Shown: positions 33,597-42,945, counted from the stretch's first letter. The stretch: 64,000 nucleotides of DNA from Tenacibaculum sp. MAR_2010_89 (GCF_900105985.1 NZ_FNUB01000005.1:1-64000), one strand, 5' to 3'. A program made the numbers and translations. The notes: a model not told the origin generated them from the sequence alone.

Positions 33597-34082
33597 TTAT
33601 TTACTTAATGCTTCAATTAATTCAGCTTTCTTTAAAGAAGTATATCCTGTGATACCTTTATCTTTAGCTAAAGCTTTTAATTCTGCTACAGTTTTAGAAC
33701 TTAAATCATTTGATTCTTCCTTAACTTCTACCTTAGGAGCTTCTTTTTTAGCAGCTGCCTTCTTAACACCAGAAGCAGAAATTCCTTCAATTTGAATTTC
33801 AGTTAAATACTGTCTGTGTCCATTTTTCTTCTTGTAACCTTTTCTTCTTTTTTTCTTGAAAACGATTACTTTATCACCTTTTAAGTGACCTAGAATTTTT
33901 GCAGTTACTCCTGCACCTTCTATAGCTGGGGCGCCAATAGTTACATTTCCTTTGTCTTCAACAAGCATTACTTTATCAAAAGTTACTTTTGATCCTTCTG
34001 CTTCTTGTAAACGGTGAACGTAAACTTTTTGGTCTTTTGCTACTTTAAATTGTTGCCCTGCTATCTCTACGATTGCGTACAT
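33597..34082 (-). CDS. rplU: 50S ribosomal protein L21 with C-terminal SAP/Rho-N-like extension
   Basis: Binds 23S rRNA in the large subunit. From the ATG at 34082 the protein has 161 residues. Residues 1-100 are ordinary L21 ([40 protein letters not shown]). An Ala/Lys/Glu linker follows, then about 35 residues ([20 protein letters not shown], then [13 protein letters not shown]) with the helix-turn-helix of SAP or Rho N-terminal nucleic-acid-binding modules. Usual L21 is about 100-105 residues. The ATG at 34106 adds eight unconserved residues and is rejected. A near-perfect promoter is at 34166-34137. Confidence 0.95.
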   Translation of the reverse strand: MYAIVEIAGQQFKVAKDQKVYVHRLQEAEGSKVTFDKVMLVEDKGNVTIGAPAIEGAGVTAKILGHLKGDKVIVFKKKRRKGYKKKNGHRQYLTEIQIEGISASGVKKAAAKKEAPKVEVKEESNDLSSKTVAELKALAKDKGITGYTSLKKAELIEALSK

Positions 34083-34136
34083 ACTTTTTGTTTTGCGTTT
34101 ATACATTATAGCACTTTCTTAACGAAAATGCGGGTG

Positions 34137-34166
34137 CAAATATACAGTTTTTATAACAACAAACAA
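34137..34166 (-). promoter_or_regulatory. Promoter of rplU-rpmA
   Basis: On the minus strand TTG (34166-34164), exactly 19 bases, then TATATTTG (34144-34137): a textbook Bacteroidetes vegetative promoter. The leader before the rplU ATG is about 50 bases. Confidence 0.85.
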
Positions 34167-34290
34167 TCTACAACTCAGAAAATTAATTCTAATTTAATTA
34201 AAAATGTATTATTTTTCAACTTTTAATGTAACAAAACAAATACTTTCACGTCACATAGGGCAAATCAATTAAAAATTAAACAATTTATCA

Positions 34291-35613
34291 ATGAGGAAAA
34301 ATATTATAACTCTTGTAACTGTTTTGTTTGTTGGCTTATCAGCTAATGCACAAAAGGTTGAATTTGAAGAGTACGATTTAAGCAACGGATTACATGTTAT
34401 TTTACATCAAGACAATTCAGCTCCAGTAATAGCTTTAGAAGTTTTGTATAACGTTGGTTCAAAGGATGAAGTTGATGGAAAAACAGGAATGGCACATTTC
34501 TATGAGCACTTATTATTTACAGGAACTCAAAATATTCCTCGAGGAAAATGGAGTGAAATTCAATCTTCAAGAGGAGGTAGTGGAAATGCAACAACCAACT
34601 GGGATAGAACAAACTATTATGAAACGTTTCCTTCTAACGAGTTAAAACTAGCTTTATGGATGGAATCAGAAAGGTTATTACATCCTATTGTAGATCAAAA
34701 AGCTGTTGACACACAAAATGAAGTTGTAAAAGAAGAAAAAAGACAACGAATGGACAATGCTCCGTATGGTAAAATTCAATACGGAATGGTGTATAAGCAT
34801 TTGTTTGACAAACATAACTATGGTAGACCTTTAATTGGTTTTATTAAAGATCTAGACAATGCTAAATTAGAAGAGTTTAAAGCTTTTTATGACAAATGGT
34901 ATATGCCAAACAATGCTGTTTTAGTTTTAGCTGGAGATTTTCAAAAGAAAGAAGCTAAATCTTTAATAAAAAGTTATTTCGGAACAATTCCTTCAAGAAC
35001 TCTACCTAAAAGAGTTAAAATAATTGAACCAGAAAGAACTAAAGAAAAAAGAGTTACTGAATACGATTCTAACATTCAATTACCTGCTGTTGTTTTAATG
35101 CATAAAACTCCTTCTATGAGAGATAGGGAAGCTAAAGTTTTAGATGTTATTTCAACAATTTTAAGTGATGGTAAAAGCTCAAGGCTTCAGAAAAAATTGG
35201 TAGAAAACAAAAAGAAAGCTTTAGCCGTTTTCTCTTTTGGTAGAGCAATGGTTGATTATAGTGTTTATACAATTGGTGCAATTCCTTTAGGTAAAAATTC
35301 TTTAGATGATTTAATTAAGGAAATGGATGAAGAAATTTTAAAATTACAAACTGAACTAATTTCTGATGAAGATTTACAAAAAGTAAGAAACAAATTTGAA
35401 AACCGTTTTGTATCATCTAATTCAAGTGTACAAGGTATTGCTTCTTCTTTAGCTAGCAACTATATGTTAATGGGAGATACGCATAGAATTAATAATGAAT
35501 TAGAAATCATTAATTCTATTACAAAAGAAGAAATTAGAGCAGTAGCTAAAAAATATTTAGCAAAAAGCAGACGTGTTGTAATTGACTACTTACCTACATC
35601 TAAAAAGAAATAA
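34291..35613 (+). CDS. M16 zinc peptidase, catalytic subunit
   Basis: The 440-residue exported protein (signal peptide 1-20, GLSANAQ) has the inverted zinc motif H-x-x-E-H in GMAHFYEHLLFTGTQNIPRG, with the distal Glu in NEVVKEEKRQR. The two M16 halves are about 25-220 and 230-430. The next gene, 19 bases downstream, encodes a second M16 chain that lacks the zinc motif but keeps the Arg/Tyr site. The pair matches the heterodimeric M16B layout of mitochondrial processing peptidase-like proteases. Degradation of small peptides in the periplasm is the likely task. Confidence 0.93.
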   Translation: MRKNIITLVTVLFVGLSANAQKVEFEEYDLSNGLHVILHQDNSAPVIALEVLYNVGSKDEVDGKTGMAHFYEHLLFTGTQNIPRGKWSEIQSSRGGSGNATTNWDRTNYYETFPSNELKLALWMESERLLHPIVDQKAVDTQNEVVKEEKRQRMDNAPYGKIQYGMVYKHLFDKHNYGRPLIGFIKDLDNAKLEEFKAFYDKWYMPNNAVLVLAGDFQKKEAKSLIKSYFGTIPSRTLPKRVKIIEPERTKEKRVTEYDSNIQLPAVVLMHKTPSMRDREAKVLDVISTILSDGKSSRLQKKLVENKKKALAVFSFGRAMVDYSVYTIGAIPLGKNSLDDLIKEMDEEILKLQTELISDEDLQKVRNKFENRFVSSNSSVQGIASSLASNYMLMGDTHRINNELEIINSITKEEIRAVAKKYLAKSRRVVIDYLPTSKKK

Positions 35614-35632
35614 TCAAATTAAAATAAGAAAA

Positions 35633-37678
35633 ATGAAGACAAAGATATATTCAATTATCACATTTTTATTCTTATCAATGAGTATTTCTGCTCAAATTGA
35701 TAGAACAAAAATGCCAGAATCTGGACCAGCTCCAAAGATAAACTTAGGTAAGCCAAAGAAATTCACTTTAAAGAATGGTTTACAGGTTTTAGTTGTTGAG
35801 AATCATAAACTACCTAGAGTTTCTGTAACATTAGACATTGACAACCCACCTATGGCTCATGGAAGCAAAGCTGGTGTTGAAGGTTTTGTTGGTGGCATGT
35901 TAGGTACTGGTACTACTAATATGTCAAAAGAAAATTTTGATAAAAAAGTAGATTATTTAGGGGCTAGAATTTCTTTTGGTTCGGAGAGTGCTTTTGCAAG
36001 TTCTTTATCAAAATATTTTCCTGAAGTTTTAAAATTAATGGCTGATGCTGCTTTTAACCCAGTTTTTACACAAGAGGAGTTTGACAAACAAATGAAACAA
36101 TCTCTTGATGGTATTAAATCTAATGACAAGAGTGTTACTGCAATAGCAGGTAGAGTTGAAAGATTGCTTACTTATGGTAAAAGTCATCCTTATGGAGAAT
36201 TTACTTCAGAAGAAACACTTAAAAATATAAAATTACAAGATGTTAAAAGTTTATATTCTAAAGTATTTAAACCAAACAATGCTTATTTAGTTGTAATTGG
36301 TGATGTTGATTTTCGTTCAATAAAAAAACAAATTACTTCATTATTTGGTAAATGGAAAAAAGGAGAAATGGCTTTTAAAAGCTTACCTGAAGTTAAAAAT
36401 GTAGAAACTACAGAAATTAATTTCATCAACATGCCAAACGCTGTACAATCAGAAGTAGCAATAGTTAATACTGTTGATTTAAAAATGGGTGATAAAGATT
36501 TTTATGCTGCTTTATTAGCTAACCAAATTCTTGGTGGTGGTGGTACTGGTAGACTATACAAGAACCTTAGAGAAGACAAAGGGTACACTTATGGTGCATA
36601 CTCTCGTATTGGAGCTAGTAGATATGCTAGCAGATTTAAAGCTTCAGCTTCTGTTAGGAATATGGTTACTGATAGTGCTATTGTTGAAACTATGAAAGAA
36701 ATCAATAAGATTCGTTATCAAAAAGCTACTCAAAAAGAACTAGATATTGCAAAAGCTAAATACTTAGGTAATTTTGTAAAAGCTGTTGAAAGACCGAGTA
36801 CAGTTGCTAACTATGCATTAAATATTTTACAAAATAATTTATCTAAAGATTATTATAAAAACTATTTAACCAACATAAATGCAGTAACTCTTGATGATGT
36901 TCAAAAAGCTGCTATTAAATATTTTAAAGCAAATAAAGCTAGAATTGTAATTACAGGTAAAGGGATAGATGTTTTAAAGAATCTTGAAAAAGGAGATTAC
37001 AAAATAAACTATTTTGATAAAAATGGAAACCCAACAACTAAACCTGCAATGAGCTTACCTATACCTAGTGGAGTTAGTACTTCTACAGTAATAGATAATT
37101 ATTATAAAGCAATTGGAGGTAAAGATAAAATAGCAACGGTAAAAACTTTAAAATTAAGTTCAGATGCTACAGTTCAAGGGATGAAATTAAATTTAGTTCA
37201 AAAAACAGCAGCACCTAATAAATCATTAACATTAGTTTCAATGATGGGTAATACTATGCAAAAAATTGTTTTTGATGGTACGAAAGGATACCAGGAAGCT
37301 CGTGGACAAAGAAAAGAGTTATCAGGTGAAAGCTTAGACGAAGTTAAAAACACCTCTGCTCCTTTTTCAGATGAAGCATACAGAAACGGGAAATTAGATA
37401 GAATTGAACCTATTGACGGGAAAAATGCTTACGTTATTAAATCTGGTAAGAGTGAAATATTTTATGATATGAAAACTGGTTTTAAACTTAAAGAGGTTAA
37501 AACTGTAAAAGGACCTCAAGGGGAAATGAAAGTCCCTGTACTTTACTCAGATTATAAAGAGGTAAATGGAATAAAATTCCCTCATAAAATGATTCAAACC
37601 ATGGGACCTATGAAAATGGAATTCATTACCAAAGAAGTAAAAATAAATGAAGGTGTTTCTGACGCTGATTTTAAATAA
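35633..37678 (+). CDS. M16 peptidase-like protein, non-catalytic partner with C-terminal extension
   Basis: From the ATG at 35633 the protein has 681 residues and a signal peptide (FLFLSMSISAQ). The M16 fold covers about 30-450. The zinc motif position reads GVEGFVGGMLGTGTTN, so there are no metal ligands, but LGGGGTGRLYKNLREDKGYTYGAYS keeps the Arg and Tyr that M16 partner chains use to bind substrate. The last 190 residues (IDNYYKAIGGKDKIATVKTL onward) form a beta-rich domain resembling LolA/LppX-type folds. It follows the zinc-bearing chain by 19 bases. Translation from the earlier ATG (35582) would overlap that gene. Confidence 0.9.
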   Translation: MKTKIYSIITFLFLSMSISAQIDRTKMPESGPAPKINLGKPKKFTLKNGLQVLVVENHKLPRVSVTLDIDNPPMAHGSKAGVEGFVGGMLGTGTTNMSKENFDKKVDYLGARISFGSESAFASSLSKYFPEVLKLMADAAFNPVFTQEEFDKQMKQSLDGIKSNDKSVTAIAGRVERLLTYGKSHPYGEFTSEETLKNIKLQDVKSLYSKVFKPNNAYLVVIGDVDFRSIKKQITSLFGKWKKGEMAFKSLPEVKNVETTEINFINMPNAVQSEVAIVNTVDLKMGDKDFYAALLANQILGGGGTGRLYKNLREDKGYTYGAYSRIGASRYASRFKASASVRNMVTDSAIVETMKEINKIRYQKATQKELDIAKAKYLGNFVKAVERPSTVANYALNILQNNLSKDYYKNYLTNINAVTLDDVQKAAIKYFKANKARIVITGKGIDVLKNLEKGDYKINYFDKNGNPTTKPAMSLPIPSGVSTSTVIDNYYKAIGGKDKIATVKTLKLSSDATVQGMKLNLVQKTAAPNKSLTLVSMMGNTMQKIVFDGTKGYQEARGQRKELSGESLDEVKNTSAPFSDEAYRNGKLDRIEPIDGKNAYVIKSGKSEIFYDMKTGFKLKEVKTVKGPQGEMKVPVLYSDYKEVNGIKFPHKMIQTMGPMKMEFITKEVKINEGVSDADFK

Positions 37679-37701
37679 AATTACTTAAATAAAAATAACA
37701 T

Positions 37702-37738
37702 AAAGAGTCAAAGTAATACAATACTTTGGCTCTTTTAT
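37702..37738. terminator. Bidirectional intrinsic terminator
   Basis: 14-bp stem with one wobble (37702-37715 with 37722-37735), core GAGTCAAAGTA, six-base loop, T runs on both strands. It overlaps the last codon of the convergent transporter gene. Confidence 0.85.
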
Positions 37739-38607
37739 TTTTTCTTATTCACTAAATACACTCCAAATAAAATAACAATACCAGCTAAAAGCTGAATTAA
37801 ACTTAACTCTTCATTATCAATAATACCCCAAACAACTGCAACTATTGGTATTAAGTAAGTTACAGATGTTGAAAATATAGGAGATGAGATTTGAATAAGT
37901 CTATTAAATATTATTTTAGCTACACCTGTTCCAACTATTGCTAAAATAAAAATATACATTAAAGCGGGTTTCGTTTCAGTATTTAGTTCAAACGATGTAA
38001 AAAAACCAGAAAAAACGAGCACTAAAAATGCTGGAATAATTATTAAAATAAAATTCCCAGTAGTTATTGCCAAAGCATCTAAATCTTGTAAATACTTTTT
38101 TATAATATTTACATTAAAGGCATATCCAAATGAAGATAAAACTGGTAATAAAGCATACCAATAGTTTTGATCCGGATTTAAAGTTGCTCCTTTTACAATT
38201 AAAGTAACCGTACCTATAAGACCAATTAGGATACCTAATAATTGATTTTTCCTAAACGAAAAACTAAAAAAAACTGCTCCAACCCATAATGCATTAAATG
38301 GTGTTATTGAATTTAAAATCGATGCTATAGAACTGTCAATCCCAAAAATTGCATATGCATACAAAAACGAAGGAAAAAAAGTACCCAATAAAGCACTTAG
38401 CAAAACCCATTTCCACTGGTTCTTTTCAATAGTTTTTAATGTATTAAACCCTATTAAAATCAAAAAAAACGCCGTAATTACTATACGTAAAGCACCCAAT
38501 TGAATGGGTGTTAGCCCTATTAATGCTTTTTTCATTAAAATAAATGAACTTCCCCATATAAGAGAAAGTAACAATAAATACAACCATTTTTGTTTTTGGT
38601 TCCCCAT
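37735..38607 (-). CDS. EamA-family (DMT superfamily) permease
   Basis: The 290-residue protein has ten predicted membrane helices in two EamA repeats. The first begins LYLLLLSLIWGSSFILMKKA and contains QLGALRIVITAFFLILIG; the second begins around WYALLPVLSSFGYAFNVNII and ends VVWGIIDNEELSLIQLLAGI, VILFGVYLVN. DMT permeases export amino acids, metabolites or drugs; the substrate cannot be predicted. It stands alone, convergent with the M16 pair and divergent from the HMA lipoprotein. Confidence 0.9.
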   Translation of the reverse strand: MGNQKQKWLYLLLLSLIWGSSFILMKKALIGLTPIQLGALRIVITAFFLILIGFNTLKTIEKNQWKWVLLSALLGTFFPSFLYAYAIFGIDSSIASILNSITPFNALWVGAVFFSFSFRKNQLLGILIGLIGTVTLIVKGATLNPDQNYWYALLPVLSSFGYAFNVNIIKKYLQDLDALAITTGNFILIIIPAFLVLVFSGFFTSFELNTETKPALMYIFILAIVGTGVAKIIFNRLIQISSPIFSTSVTYLIPIVAVVWGIIDNEELSLIQLLAGIVILFGVYLVNKKK

Positions 38608-38665
38608 TTTGAATCAATTTATACACAAAAATCGACTTTTATACGCATAAAAATGAATTTATTAA

Positions 38666-38673
38666 TAAATTTG
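38666..38673 (+). promoter_or_regulatory. -7 element of the HMA lipoprotein gene
   Basis: TAAATTTG fits TAnnTTTG, with a 25-base leader to the ATG at 38699. Confidence 0.5.
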
Positions 38674-38698
38674 CAGTATAATCCTATAATTAAAAACA

Positions 38699-39151
38699 AT
38701 GAAAATTCAAAAAATAATATTTGTATTTGCTTTAATTAGTTTTTTAGCTGTTAGCTGTAAAAATGAAGCAAAAAAAGACAATTCTAATAAAAAAGAAGAA
38801 ATAGCAAAAAAAGTTGAGGAAGCTAGTTTTAATATTTCTGGTATGACATGTGAAATTGGTTGCGCTAAAACAATCGCCTCTAAGTTATCAAAAAAAGAAG
38901 GTGTTATTAACGCTGAAGTTATTTTTAATGATAGTACCGCTGTTGTAAAGTATGATGCTGCTAAAACAAATAAAAAAGACTTAATTGCTTTTATTGATGG
39001 TATTGCTGATGGTAATACTTATAAAACATCTGAAGCAGGAGTTAAAGAAGCTTGCAAGAAAGATTGTAAAAAAGACTGTACTGAGAAAAACGAGACAGCA
39101 AAAAAAGCTTGTATGACTGATTGTAAAAAAGAATGTTGCGATAAAGCATAA
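38699..39151 (+). CDS. Heavy-metal-associated (HMA) domain lipoprotein with Cys-rich tail
   Basis: The 150-residue protein has a lipobox (FLAVSC, Cys20) and a Lys/Glu linker. A ferredoxin-fold HMA domain follows (about 42-108): FNISGMTCEIGCAKTIASKL, then GVINAEVIFNDSTAVVKYDA. The metal loop is C-x3-C rather than the usual C-x2-C. The C-terminal 35 residues hold nine more cysteines (ACKKDCKKDC, ACMTDCKKECC), resembling a metallothionein-like tail. It probably binds copper or another soft metal at the envelope; the metal is not shown by sequence. It is a single gene with its own -7 element and terminator. Confidence 0.85.
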   Translation: MKIQKIIFVFALISFLAVSCKNEAKKDNSNKKEEIAKKVEEASFNISGMTCEIGCAKTIASKLSKKEGVINAEVIFNDSTAVVKYDAAKTNKKDLIAFIDGIADGNTYKTSEAGVKEACKKDCKKDCTEKNETAKKACMTDCKKECCDKA

Positions 39152-39170
39152 TTAACCTTTTTCAACTTAA

Positions 39171-39212
39171 AATAAAACCTCGAAAAATTAATTTTTCGAG
39201 GTTTTATTTTAT
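39171..39212 (+). terminator. Intrinsic terminator after the HMA lipoprotein gene
   Basis: Long stem (39171-39187 with 39192-39208), core ACCTCGAAAAA, loop TTAA, then a T run. The A-rich left flank may also serve the convergent acyltransferase gene. Confidence 0.88.
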
Positions 39213-39240
39213 CTAATATTATAAGAGTTGATATCTATAA

Positions 39241-41055
39241 CTAAACTATTTTATTAGCGTTTTCAGTGGCTCTTCTTTCTAACTCAGCTTGAAATTCTTC
39301 CATTACTGGCTTTACAGTACTATCTGGAATATCAGCAACTTTAATATACATTAACCCATCTATTGCGTTGTTAAACTTAGGATCAACATTAAACGCTACC
39401 AAACGAGCATTTTGCTTCACATATTTCTTTATCAAAACAGGAATTCTAAGTGCACCTGGTTCAATTTCATCTATAATTTTATCAAATTTTTGCATATCTG
39501 CTTCAGTTGCATCAAATACAAAATCTTTATCAGCATCTTTTAACTTAACCTTAAATTCTTTTTTGGGGTGAATATATTGAGCCACATAAGGATCGTAGTA
39601 ATGCGACTTCATAAATTCAATCATTAAAGATTTAGAGAATTCAGAAAATTGATTACTAATACTAACTCCACCCATTAAGTATTTATACTTAGGATAACGT
39701 AAAGTTACATGCACAATTCCTTTCCATAATAAAAACAAAGGCATTGGTTTTTGTTGGTATTTTTTTGAAATAAATGCTCTACCTAATTCAATAGTACTTT
39801 GCATCATAGAATGAAGCTCTGGTTCAATTCTAAACAATGTTTGAATATAAAAACCATTAATCCCATATTTTTTAAAAATATCTTTACCTAACCCCATTCT
39901 GTAGGCACCTACAAGTTCATTTTTTTCACTATCCCATAAGAAAAGGTGATAATAATACCTATCAAACTTATCTAAATCAATCGGTTTGTTCGTTCCTTCT
40001 CCTACATCTCTAAAAGTAATTTCTCTTAATCTTCCAACCTCATGTAAAATATTAGGTATTTCTTTAGCATTTGCAAAAAATACTTCATAATTTTTACTCG
40101 AAAGTAATCGTTTACCTTCACCTCTTAACTTATCAACTTCTTTTACAAATAAATCAGAAGATCTTTGAGATGTTATTTTTTTTGCTTTTTTAGGTATTTT
40201 TAAATTTTGTGTTGACAGTATTTTTTGCGGAGCCTTTTCAAAAGGGTTAGCAAGCATATAGGTTTTTTTCCTTATAAACTCATAAAAGGAAGGTGTATCC
40301 TTATATTGTTCTTGGTCTTTTACAGAAATAGGCTTTCCTATACGTACTTTTATAACTCTATTTTTTTGTGAAATCACCTCTGAAGGAAGCTTTGCACTTC
40401 GTAAAGTTCCACTAATTTTAGATAGAATGTAAAAGAATCTACTATTTTTGGCATGAAAATAAATAGGAATCACAGGAACTTTTGCCTTTTTTATTAAACG
40501 TACAGCTCCATCTTCCCATGGTTTATCAACCATTAATTTACCATCTTTATATGTAGAAACCTCTCCTGCAGGAAAAATCCCTAAAGGTTTCCCTTCTTTT
40601 AAATGAAGTAACGCACTTTTTATACCAGCTACACTTGACTTAGCATCCTTATGATTTTCAAAAGGATTTACTGGCATTACATACGGTTTTAATGGCTCAA
40701 TTCTGTGTAATAAAAAATTAGCTATTATTTTGTAATCAGCTCTCTTTTCAATTAATAGTTTTAATAATAAAACACCATCTATACCTCCTAATGGATGATT
40801 AGATATTGTAATAAAAGAACCATCTTTAGGTATCCTTTTTAAATCTTCTTCTGGTATCTCAAACTCTATTTTACAATCGTCTAATACCCCATTTAAAAAG
40901 CTTAAATCGGATTTATCCTTATTATTATTATATATTTTGTTGATTGCTGAAATTCGTAAGATCCTGATTAATAACCAACCTATAAAAGTTCCTACAACAC
41001 CAAGCTTCTCAACTCCTACAATTTTAGCAATTTCTTTAGATGTAACTAATCCCAT
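39241..41055 (-). CDS. Fused O-acyltransferase / N-acyltransferase (OlsF-like)
   Basis: The 604-residue protein joins two enzymes. Residues about 70-280 are a PlsC-type acyltransferase with the H-x4-D motif in ISNHPLGGIDGVLLL and the downstream LGIFPAGEVST and VPVIPIYFHAK. Residues about 320-540 are an OlsB/hemolysin-like GNAT N-acyltransferase (EVGRLREITFRDVGEGTNKP, LFLWDSEKNELVGAYRMGLG, LGRAFISKKYQQKPMPLFLL, YLMGGVSISNQF). This matches OlsF, reported in Flavobacterium and Serratia to make ornithine lipid in one protein. Whether the amine is ornithine, glycine or another amino acid cannot be told here. Confidence 0.85.
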   Translation of the reverse strand: MGLVTSKEIAKIVGVEKLGVVGTFIGWLLIRILRISAINKIYNNNKDKSDLSFLNGVLDDCKIEFEIPEEDLKRIPKDGSFITISNHPLGGIDGVLLLKLLIEKRADYKIIANFLLHRIEPLKPYVMPVNPFENHKDAKSSVAGIKSALLHLKEGKPLGIFPAGEVSTYKDGKLMVDKPWEDGAVRLIKKAKVPVIPIYFHAKNSRFFYILSKISGTLRSAKLPSEVISQKNRVIKVRIGKPISVKDQEQYKDTPSFYEFIRKKTYMLANPFEKAPQKILSTQNLKIPKKAKKITSQRSSDLFVKEVDKLRGEGKRLLSSKNYEVFFANAKEIPNILHEVGRLREITFRDVGEGTNKPIDLDKFDRYYYHLFLWDSEKNELVGAYRMGLGKDIFKKYGINGFYIQTLFRIEPELHSMMQSTIELGRAFISKKYQQKPMPLFLLWKGIVHVTLRYPKYKYLMGGVSISNQFSEFSKSLMIEFMKSHYYDPYVAQYIHPKKEFKVKLKDADKDFVFDATEADMQKFDKIIDEIEPGALRIPVLIKKYVKQNARLVAFNVDPKFNNAIDGLMYIKVADIPDSTVKPVMEEFQAELERRATENANKIV

Positions 41056-41110
41056 TAATTTCTATTTGGCATAAATGCAAAGGTACGAAAAAATAGAACA
41101 CAATTTTCAG

Positions 41111-42358
41111 CTATCTTATAACCAACTGAGCAGTTTCTGTATTTATTTGACGAATTATTGCTTCTCCTTTTTCTCTAATAGAATTGATTGCTTCATCATT
41201 AAAATGCCTAATCGTATATAATGTTACATTCTTATATGGTTTTATTAAATACATTTCTTGAAGCTCGTTGTAGAACTTCTCAAAGTTATTATATTTATCA
41301 TCTACACATACAGAAAAGCTTAGAGCTGAATTCTGAATTAAGTTTACTTTCAGTTTATGTTCATGTAATTTTTTAAAAATATAGCTAATATTTTCTTCTA
41401 CCATAAAAGAAAAATCTTTAGCAGAAACTGAAATCAGAATTTGATCCTTTTTAACTATAAAGCAAGAAGTTAAAGGGTTTAGTAAAACTCCTTTACTTAC
41501 TTTGGTTCCTTTTTTATTTAAATCGTCAAAAGACCGTACATAAAGAGGAATATTTTTTTTCTCTAAAGGTTGAATCGTTTTAGGATGAATAACTGATGCC
41601 CCATAAAAAGCCATTTCTATAGCTTCGGTATAAGATATCTCTTCCAACAACCTTGTTTCATTAAATACTCTTGGATCAGCATTCAAAACCCCATCTACAT
41701 CCTTCCATATAGTTACACTTTTAGCGTTTAAGCAATACGCAAAAATACCCGCAGTATAATCTGATCCTTCTCTTCCTAAAGTTGTAGTTTCATTATTACA
41801 ACCTCCTAAAAAACCTTGAGTAATATTTAATGTATTAGTGTCTATATTTTTTTGAATTATGTCTTCTGTATTTTCCCAATTAACTTTAGCATCTCTATAA
41901 TTAGAATCTGTTTTAATAAGGCTTCTAACATCAATCCATTTATTAAGAACCCCTATGCTTTTTAAATATTCGCTTACAATAGTTGTTGATAATAATTCAC
42001 CATAGCCAACCATTTGATCGTAAACATAATTATAGTTTACTGAGTTATTTTGTGCCATGAAACCGCTCAATTCACCAAACAAATTGATTACTTTACTATA
42101 GACACTTGCTTGTTTATTAGTAAACAATCCTTGCAACATATTATAATGAAAGTCTCTTACAAAAGTAAAAGCTTCATTTAAATCATCTTGTTTATAATAG
42201 TAAGCATTAATTAGGGCTTCAAAAGCATTAGTCATTTTGCCCATTGCTGATATTACTACCAATGTATTTTTTGTACCTTCATGTTGTAAAACTCTTGCTA
42301 CATTTTTTACAGCATCTGCATCTTTAACTGATGCTCCTCCAAATTTAAATACTCTCAT
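41111..42358 (-). CDS. Aspartate kinase
   Basis: First step of the aspartate pathway to lysine, threonine, methionine and diaminopimelate. The 415-residue monofunctional enzyme has MRVFKFGGASVKDADAVKNV, VVISAMGKMTNAFEALI, the segment FLGGCNNETTTLGREGSDYT with the catalytic and substrate residues, KSVTIWKDVDGVLNADPRVF, and EAIEMAFYGASVIHPKTIQP. A divergent ACT region fills the C-terminus (about 300-415). There is no homoserine dehydrogenase fusion. Its start overlaps the upstream GNAT gene by 14 bases, so the two are coupled. Confidence 0.93.
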   Translation of the reverse strand: MRVFKFGGASVKDADAVKNVARVLQHEGTKNTLVVISAMGKMTNAFEALINAYYYKQDDLNEAFTFVRDFHYNMLQGLFTNKQASVYSKVINLFGELSGFMAQNNSVNYNYVYDQMVGYGELLSTTIVSEYLKSIGVLNKWIDVRSLIKTDSNYRDAKVNWENTEDIIQKNIDTNTLNITQGFLGGCNNETTTLGREGSDYTAGIFAYCLNAKSVTIWKDVDGVLNADPRVFNETRLLEEISYTEAIEMAFYGASVIHPKTIQPLEKKNIPLYVRSFDDLNKKGTKVSKGVLLNPLTSCFIVKKDQILISVSAKDFSFMVEENISYIFKKLHEHKLKVNLIQNSALSFSVCVDDKYNNFEKFYNELQEMYLIKPYKNVTLYTIRHFNDEAINSIREKGEAIIRQINTETAQLVIR

Positions 42359-42839
42359 TACTATTATATATAAACTCTCTTAATTTGTTTTCTTTCATCT
42401 GTACAACTTGCCAACCATCTAATATTTTGGCCCCAGTGCTTTCGTAAAAGTTAATTGCATTCTTATTCCAGTCTAACACTTCCCATGCAACTCTTTTATA
42501 TCCAAAATCATGTGCAAATCTTAAAACTTCAGTATACAAAGCTTTTCCTGCACCAACTCCTCTTTTTCTTTGAGTTACCATTAAATCTTCTAAATGTATT
42601 GTTTTCCCTTTCCATGTTGAATAGCGTTCATAAAAAAGTGCCATTCCTATAATACTACCATCTTTTTCTTCAGCCACAAATGTTTTAAACTTAGGATTAC
42701 TTGAAAAACCATCATTTAATAACTCTTCTTCAGTTACCTCAACTTCATTTGGTAATTTCTCAAAAACAGCTAATTCAATAATCAACTCAAGAATTGCCTT
42801 AACATCTTTTGCTTCTCCTTTTCTAATAATAAAACTCAT
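42345..42839 (-). CDS. GNAT acetyltransferase, spermidine/thialysine type
   Basis: The 164-residue protein has the GNAT core: FVAEEKDGSIIGMALFYERY, then the acetyl-CoA loop HLEDLMVTQRKRGVGAGKAL (R-x-x-G-x-G/A), and VLDWNKNAINFYESTGAKIL. The patterns ELAVFEKLPNEVEVTEEEL and ALFYERYSTWKGKTIHLEDL are those of the SSAT2/thialysine N-acetyltransferase group. The natural substrate in bacteria is unclear. Its 3' end overlaps the aspartate kinase gene. It is divergent from fbp. Confidence 0.88.
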   Translation of the reverse strand: MSFIIRKGEAKDVKAILELIIELAVFEKLPNEVEVTEEELLNDGFSSNPKFKTFVAEEKDGSIIGMALFYERYSTWKGKTIHLEDLMVTQRKRGVGAGKALYTEVLRFAHDFGYKRVAWEVLDWNKNAINFYESTGAKILDGWQVVQMKENKLREFIYNSNESI

Positions 42840-42945
42840 AATTAGTATTTTTTGTAAAGATACTTTGAAAAGTTATGCTTTAAAATAAACCTAAAAATTA
42901 AAACATATCAATTTTTTTTGTTGAAAATTTTAAAATACGAAATCG

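Noticed and set aside
34454..34645. Alternative frame in the M16 gene
   Set aside because: Overlaps the zinc-motif region of a well-supported gene.
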